In this document: piece after piece, positions 7,358-10,807 of the stretch
Layout: each line of letters opens with the position of its first letter
How positions within the stretch are numbered: the stretch's first letter is position 1
Assembly: GCA_019116455.1 (NCBI GenBank)
Contig: DXBR01000104.1
Span: forward strand, 1 to 10,807
DNA: 10,807 bases
From: Anaerobutyricum stercoris
GTDB taxonomy: Bacteria; Bacillota; Clostridia; Lachnospirales; Lachnospiraceae
Reading direction: 5' to 3'
Notes under the pieces: generated by a model
What the model was told of the DNA's origin: nothing
The model's input: only the letters and a program-made list of their open reading frames with translations
Databases searched by the model: none
Translations under genes and position numbers: made by a program

Positions 7358-7397
7358 AAAAAAAGGGAAAGCCGGCATCCCGTGTCAGCTTTCCCTT
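7358..7397 (-). terminator. Rho-independent terminator after fakA
   Basis: On the minus strand, AAGGGAAAGC (7388-7397) and GCTTTCCCTT (7363-7372) form a perfect 10-bp stem with a 15-nt loop, followed by a run of seven T (7358-7364) that merges with the stem. It begins 20 bp after the fakA stop and ends about 50 bp before the recG start, separating the two. Confidence 0.9.
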
Positions 7398-7416
7398 CCG
7401 TGATATTCGTTGTATC

Positions 7417-9111
7417 TTATTCCACCGATACCATGTAATAATAAATTGGCTGTCCGCCAAAGTTTGTCTCAATTTCCACATCCGGGAACATTTCTTCCAC
7501 CTTCGCTGCAAGCTCTTCCGCCTGCTCGCCAGTGACATTCTCTCCATAATATAAGGAAATCAGCTCAGAATCCGCGTCCACCATCTGAGACAACAAATCC
7601 AGCGTAGTCTGCGCCACGTCAGTGCCCACTGCACGGATTCCTTCGTCATCAATTCCCATGATATCTCCGTTGCGGATGGTCTTTCCGTTGATAGTCGTAT
7701 CCCGCACCGCATAGGTCACCTGTCCGCTCATGATGTTCTGGTAGCACTCTGTCATACCGTCCTTATTCTCTTCCACATCAACTTCCGGCATATAACCGAC
7801 CATAGCAGCAATCCCCTGCGGAATCGTCTTAGTCGGCAGTACGATGATGTTCTTCTCTGCCGTCAGCTTCGCTGCCTGCTCCGCTGCCAGCACGATATTT
7901 TTATTATTAGGAAGAATGAAAATATTCTCCGCATTGACGTGATCGATGGCTTCCAGCATATCCTCCGTGCTAGGATTCATGGTCTGTCCTCCCTCTATAA
8001 GGTAATCGACGCCCAAATCCTTGAAGATCTCACTGAGGCCGTCACCGATGGAAACAGCGATAAAACCAATCTTTTTCGGCGGCTCTTTCTTTGCTTCCTC
8101 CTCGGCAAGAGCCTCTTCCTCCCGCTGGCGGGCGGCAACTTTCTCCGCATCCTTGATGAGTTTCTCCTCATGCTCCAGACGCATGTTATCCACCTTCATA
8201 TTAGAAAGAGGACCGTAAGTAAGCGCTTTCTCAAATGCCTGACCCGGGTGATTGGTGTGAACATGTACTTTACAGATATCCTCATCTGCCACCAGAACCA
8301 GAGAATCACCCATGCCAAGGAAATATTCTTTCAGTTCCTTTTCTTCTTCTGATGACAACGGCTTGTTGAGCATGATGATAAACTCTGTGCAGTATCCGAA
8401 CTTAATGTCTGCCGGCGGCACATAATCTCCGCTCTTTGCAGGAGTTACCGGCACGGAAACTGCCGGTCCTTCCGGAATCACGATCTCCGTTACCTTTCCC
8501 GTCAGGGCGTCAAGCACTCCCTGAAGCACTTCCATGAGACCCTGTCCGCCGGAATCCACCACGCCGGCTTCTTTTAATACCGGAAGCATCTCCGGAGTCT
8601 TCGACAACACCTCATATCCAAAAGAAACGATTTCTTCGCAATACGGAATCAGTTCCAGATCGGTTTCCGCTAATTCGGCTGCCCTTTCAGCCATTCCTCT
8701 GGCAACGGTTAAAATAGTTCCTTCCTTCGGTTTCATAACCGCCTTATACGCAGTTTCCACCGCACGGTTAAAGCCTGCGGCGATCTCTTTTTTGCCAAGA
8801 CCGTCCGCCTTGGAAACAGACTTGGTAAAGCCGCGGAAAAGCTGAGAGAGGATGACTCCCGAGTTACCTCTCGCGCCCCTCAGAGATCCTCCGCTGATGG
8901 CCTTGCAGAGACTGGCGATCGTAGGATTGGAAATCTTCTCCACTTCTTTTGCCGCCGACAGAATCGTCAGGGACATATTTGTTCCCGTGTCACCGTCCGG
9001 AACCGGGAAGACATTTAACTCATTGATATATTCTTTCTGTTCATTAATGCGGTTTGCACCGGCTAAAAATAGTTTCTGAAAAGCTTTTGCATCTATGGTG
9101 TGCATATCCAC
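7417..9111 (-). CDS. fakA: DAK2-domain fatty acid kinase, ATP-binding subunit (YloV)
   Basis: FakA phosphorylates fatty acids presented by a FakB (DegV-family) partner, feeding acyl-phosphate into phospholipid synthesis. The 564-residue length fits. The N-terminal kinase domain shows PVPDGDTGTN (37-46, with metal-binding D39 and D41) and GSLRGARGNSG (75-85), then GVVDSGGQG (183-191). The middle domain has C241 in GYCTEF and H283/H285 in KVHVHTN, matching as I recall the Cys and two His reported for staphylococcal FakA. A charged Glu/Ala/Lys linker (about 310-345) leads to the C-terminal domain. The start is GTG at 9109-9111: AGGAGG lies 7 nt before it, while the in-frame ATG two codons later would be 13 nt away. 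It follows the asp23-like gene by 58 bp, as in Bacillus rpmB-yloU-yloV. No fakB is in the window. Confidence 0.95.
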   Translation of the reverse strand: MDMHTIDAKAFQKLFLAGANRINEQKEYINELNVFPVPDGDTGTNMSLTILSAAKEVEKISNPTIASLCKAISGGSLRGARGNSGVILSQLFRGFTKSVSKADGLGKKEIAAGFNRAVETAYKAVMKPKEGTILTVARGMAERAAELAETDLELIPYCEEIVSFGYEVLSKTPEMLPVLKEAGVVDSGGQGLMEVLQGVLDALTGKVTEIVIPEGPAVSVPVTPAKSGDYVPPADIKFGYCTEFIIMLNKPLSSEEEKELKEYFLGMGDSLVLVADEDICKVHVHTNHPGQAFEKALTYGPLSNMKVDNMRLEHEEKLIKDAEKVAARQREEEALAEEEAKKEPPKKIGFIAVSIGDGLSEIFKDLGVDYLIEGGQTMNPSTEDMLEAIDHVNAENIFILPNNKNIVLAAEQAAKLTAEKNIIVLPTKTIPQGIAAMVGYMPEVDVEENKDGMTECYQNIMSGQVTYAVRDTTINGKTIRNGDIMGIDDEGIRAVGTDVAQTTLDLLSQMVDADSELISLYYGENVTGEQAEELAAKVEEMFPDVEIETNFGGQPIYYYMVSVE

Positions 9112-9169
9112 AACATTTCCTCCTTAATACACATCAAATAATCTGTATATGTGAACCGTCCGCCGGCGA

Positions 9170-9526
9170 TCAGTCGACAATGCGGACACCCTCCACAAAT
9201 ATATTAATCTTCTCCACGGTCATATCCGTGAACTTCTCCACTCTGTACTTGACACTCTGAATGAGGTTCTCCGTCACAGTGGCGATGGAAACGCCGTAGA
9301 CCACAATAATATGGAAATCAATATAAATCTTATTATCCTGCAGTCTCACCTTTACCCCTTTTGTGAGATTATCTCTCTTCAAGAGTCTCACGAGACCGTC
9401 CGTCATGTTGACGGAGGCCATACCTACGATGCCAAAACATTCCAGCGCGTTCATGCCGGCATATTTTGCAATTACTTCTTCATCTATTACAACCTGACCT
9501 AATTCCGTCTGCATCTGACCTTTCAT
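9170..9526 (-). CDS. yloU: Asp23/Gls24 family (DUF322) protein, YloU-like
   Basis: A 118-residue protein of the alkaline-shock/Gls24 family, linked in other Firmicutes to envelope stress; the exact role is not established. It begins with TELGQVVIDEEVIAKYAG (8-25), typical of the family, and ends with VEKINIFVEGVRIV, the family's closing strand pattern; IDFHIIVVYG (69-78) lies between. No membrane segment. I chose ATG 9524-9526 because GGAGGT lies 8 nt upstream; a second in-frame ATG at 9541 overlaps that Shine-Dalgarno and would add only five residues. It is first of a two-gene unit with fakA. Unlike the tight Bacillus order, a divergent small ORF and a terminator separate it from rpmB, so it needs its own promoter. 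Confidence 0.93.
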   Translation of the reverse strand: MKGQMQTELGQVVIDEEVIAKYAGMNALECFGIVGMASVNMTDGLVRLLKRDNLTKGVKVRLQDNKIYIDFHIIVVYGVSIATVTENLIQSVKYRVEKFTDMTVEKINIFVEGVRIVD

Positions 9527-9640
9527 ATAAAATACCTCCATAATAATTAATCCAAAAATCCGCGCGTTTTACTCACCGATTCTTTCATGCGAGCCTCTTC
9601 TGGCAACATACATCAGTACACCGGGCGCATCTTTGGATAT

Positions 9641-9669
9641 AGTATACCCTTTTTTATGAAAAAAAGAAA
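9641..9669 (-). promoter_or_regulatory. Weak candidate promoter for asp23-like/fakA
   Basis: The minus strand has a good -10 hexamer TATACT (9641-9646), but the -35 position 17 nt away reads TTTCTT (9664-9669), a poor match. Some promoter is needed here because rpmB upstream ends in a strong terminator. The leader would be about 110 nt. Confidence 0.4.
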
Positions 9670-9702
9670 CTCTAAAATACATTCTGTTATTATAAAAATC
9701 CT

Positions 9703-9730
9703 CACAGCTTCCCCTTTTTTGCATATCATA
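9703..9730 (+). promoter_or_regulatory. Candidate sigma-K-like promoter of the 48-codon ORF
   Basis: CATATCATA (9722-9730) matches the sigma-K -10 pattern CATAnnnTA, and an AC dinucleotide at 9704-9705 (within CACA) lies 16 nt upstream as the -35 pattern asks. The start would fall near 9737, about 24 nt before the ATG. The -35 pattern is only two bases, so chance matches are easy. Confidence 0.35.
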
Positions 9731-9760
9731 AAATGAAGAAAACAATTTGAGGGAGATTCT

Positions 9761-9907
9761 ATGAAAAAGGTTTGCGGTTTTGGTCTTATGTGTTTCTCCC
9801 TGGGTTTATTCTTGAGCTGTTTTCTCTCCGGCTTCGCCATAAAATTCATTCTGCTGCTGTCCGGTGCCGTCATCGGATATCTTCTGTTTCATGATCATTT
9901 CTGCTGA
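9761..9907 (+). CDS. Small hydrophobic membrane protein, 48 residues, unknown function
   Basis: ATG at 9761 opens a 48-codon frame ending in TGA at 9905-9907, with GGGAG six nt upstream (AGGGAGATTCT before the ATG). Two positive residues (MKK) precede a hydrophobic stretch at about 6-26; K28 and a second stretch at about 29-43 follow, so a two-helix hairpin in the membrane is likely. Four cysteines (5, 11, 20, 48) and the tail HDHFC stand out. It points away from asp23 and toward the end of rpmB. A sigma-K-like promoter may precede it. I do not recognise the family. The good ribosome binding site, charge placement and hydrophobic pattern argue for a real gene; the short length argues for caution. 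Confidence 0.65.
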   Translation: MKKVCGFGLMCFSLGLFLSCFLSGFAIKFILLLSGAVIGYLLFHDHFC

Positions 9908-9944
9908 AAATTCACAACACATAAAACACACATGAAATGGCATG

Positions 9945-9973
9945 AAAAAAGAGGGAATCTGTTCGATTCCCTC
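9945..9973 (-). terminator. Rho-independent terminator after rpmB
   Basis: GAGGGAATC (9951-9959) and GATTCCCTC (9965-9973) form a perfect 9-bp stem with a 5-nt loop. Read on the minus strand it is followed by six T (9945-9950), so it ends rpmB transcription. On the plus strand there is no T-run after it, but the stem lies 43 bp after the small ORF and could weakly stop that transcript too. Confidence 0.9.
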
Positions 9974-10042
9974 ATAATCTCACATCTGTATACTTGCTAT
10001 ATGCAATATGTCAAGCATTCATCATATACGGTAAAGGAGAAA

Positions 10043-10228
10043 CTACGCGCGTTCTACTTTGCCGGATCTTAAGCAGGAAGTACAAACGTACATCTTCTTT
10101 GCAGCTCCGTTTACCTTCACTTTTACAGACTTGATGTTGGATTTCCACATCTTGTTAGATCTTCTATGAGAATGACTCACTTTGATACCGAAATGAGCAC
10201 CTTTGTCACAAATAGCGCATCTTGCCAT
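10043..10228 (-). CDS. rpmB: 50S ribosomal protein L28
   Basis: A 61-residue basic protein of the large ribosomal subunit. Two CXXC pairs, C4/C7 (CAIC) and C49/C52 (CTSC), make it the zinc-ribbon (C+) paralogue; HSHRRSNKMW (19-28) is the conserved family core. Start ATG 10226-10228 follows a near-perfect AAGGAGGT. It is a single-gene unit, with a promoter in the gap after eno and a terminator at 9945-9973. In bacteria that carry both forms, the C- form takes over under zinc shortage; no second copy is seen here. Confidence 0.98.
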   Translation of the reverse strand: MARCAICDKGAHFGIKVSHSHRRSNKMWKSNIKSVKVKVNGAAKKMYVCTSCLRSGKVERA

Positions 10229-10311
10229 GATAGCACCTCCTTGCGTATATACTTAAGTCCCGTATGCTATTTGCCTGAAAAACAGCACACAAACAGACTT
10301 ACAACGAGTCT

Positions 10312-10340
10312 ATACTATCAGAAACGGCTTTAAAAAGCAA
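10312..10340 (-). promoter_or_regulatory. Sigma-A promoter of rpmB
   Basis: On the minus strand TTGCTT (10335-10340) and TAGTAT (10312-10317) are 17 nt apart, a 3/6 and 4/6 match. The start near 10305 gives a leader of about 75 nt. The -35 element overlaps the 3' arm and T-run of the eno terminator candidate. Confidence 0.55.
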
Positions 10341-10369
10341 GAGAAATTTTTAAAAAATTCAAAACTTGC
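10332..10369 (-). terminator. AT-rich terminator candidate after eno
   Basis: Ten bases after the eno stop, GCAAG (10365-10369) can pair with CTTGC (10337-10341). Between them GAATTTTTTAAAAATTTC can continue the stem past a small internal loop, and five T follow (10332-10336). The stem is weak and AT-rich, so termination may be partial and eno transcripts could read into rpmB. Confidence 0.45.
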
Positions 10370-10378
10370 ATTTCAGAA

Positions 10379-10807
10379 CTAGCGGTGAATATGAAACGCC
10401 GCTTTCCCAGGGTAAACCGCCGATACTCCCAGTTCCTCTTCAATCCTCAGGAGCTGATTGTATTTTGCCACTCTCTCGCTGCGGCTCGGCGCACCGGTTT
10501 TAATCTGGCAGGTATTGAGAGCTACAGCCAAATCCGCGATGGTCGTGTCCTCCGTCTCGCCGGAACGGTGAGAGGTCACCGCTGTATATCCGGCATTATG
10601 AGCCATCTTGATTGCTTCCAGCGTCTCGGATACGGAACCGATCTGATTTAACTTGATCAGGATGGAATTACCGCATCCCATCTCAATACCTTTGGAAAGA
10701 CGCTCAGTATTTGTCACAAACAGGTCGTCTCCCACCAGCTGAACCTTTCCTCCCAGCTCTTTTGTCAGCTGCTGCCATCCTTCCCAGTCTTCCTCATCAA
10801 GACCATC
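10379..10807 (-). CDS. eno: Enolase, C-terminal part (5' end outside window)
   Basis: Glycolytic enzyme converting 2-phosphoglycerate to phosphoenolpyruvate. The minus strand is open from the window edge to TAG at 10379-10381, giving 142 residues, about the last third of a roughly 430-residue enzyme. The visible part starts DGLDEEDWEGW. It contains the metal-site segment VGDDLFVTN (25-33), the catalytic lysine K52 in LIKLNQIG, the substrate loop SHRSGETED (79-87) and K103 in QIKTGAPSRSER. Numbers count from the first visible codon. An internal GTG at 10733-10735 is simply a valine of the enzyme, not a start. Confidence 0.97.
   Translation of the reverse strand, partial: DGLDEEDWEGWQQLTKELGGKVQLVGDDLFVTNTERLSKGIEMGCGNSILIKLNQIGSVSETLEAIKMAHNAGYTAVTSHRSGETEDTTIADLAVALNTCQIKTGAPSRSERVAKYNQLLRIEEELGVSAVYPGKAAFHIHR

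Noticed and set aside
7310..7378. 23-residue N-terminal extension of RecG from an upstream ATG
   Set aside because: The upstream ATG is inside the fakA terminator stem-loop region and lacks a ribosome binding site; the start at 7309 has AGGAG at correct spacing.
9569..9613. 14-codon frame (MYVARRGSHERIGE) in the asp23 leader
   Set aside because: No Shine-Dalgarno before its ATG and no pattern typical of a leader peptide; probably chance.
9649..9666. T-run/A-run stem (CTTTTTT-ATG-AAAAAAAG) considered as a bidirectional terminator
   Set aside because: The stem is almost wholly A-T pairs with a 3-nt loop and lies where the asp23 promoter is expected; not stable enough to call.
9613..9873. Minus-strand frame of 86 codons in the asp23-rpmB gap
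   Set aside because: It overlaps the small plus-strand ORF in antisense and runs through the candidate asp23 promoter. The plus-strand 48-codon ORF has the better start site and a more plausible protein.
1..10807. Mobile elements, CRISPR arrays, tRNA/rRNA genes, toxin-antitoxin or defence modules
   Set aside because: I looked for transposase or integrase motifs, regularly spaced repeats and paired small ORFs and found none; the window reads as conserved chromosomal core.

Overview
The window looks like ordinary chromosomal DNA from a spore-forming, anaerobic Firmicute of class Clostridia, most probably Lachnospiraceae. Four things suggest this: the gene order eno / rpmB / asp23-like / fakA / recG / rsmD / coaD, strong AGGAGG-type ribosome binding sites, moderate GC content, and a YlbJ-type sporulation membrane protein next to the rsmD-coaD cluster. 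The taxonomic call is inference from content and order; no database was searched.

Almost everything is coded on the minus strand, so the natural reading direction is right to left. At the right edge is the C-terminal third of enolase (eno), followed by an AT-rich terminator that overlaps the rpmB promoter. rpmB (ribosomal protein L28, zinc-ribbon form) is a single-gene unit closed by a clear terminator at 9945-9973. An asp23/yloU-like gene and fakA (DAK2-domain fatty acid kinase) form a pair that ends in a second clear terminator at 7358-7397. Next come recG, a PtpB-like tyrosine phosphatase, rsmD (with its own good sigma-A type promoter), coaD and a coiled-coil protein of unknown function. 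At the left edge is a stand-alone TrpB2-type tryptophan synthase beta chain whose 3' end lies outside the window.

Two genes run the other way. The ylbJ homologue (1399-2406) converges on the coiled-coil gene and is preceded by a good match to a sporulation sigma-E promoter. A 48-codon ORF (9761-9907), encoding a small hydrophobic protein, sits between asp23 and rpmB; a sequence matching the sigma-K pattern lies at a suitable distance upstream.

Most functions are housekeeping: glycolysis (eno), ribosome structure and modification (rpmB, rsmD), coenzyme A synthesis (coaD), use of exogenous fatty acids (fakA), DNA repair (recG) and tryptophan synthesis (trpB). I do not see a new multi-gene defence, mobile or biosynthetic system. 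The points worth a second look are the small ORF and its possible sporulation promoter, the sigma-E-type promoter back to back with the trpB promoter and a palindrome, a 40-bp tandem duplication over the ylbJ stop codon, the phosphatase placed between recG and rsmD, and the uncharacterised coiled-coil protein beside coaD. No stretch longer than about 210 bases lacks a gene call.
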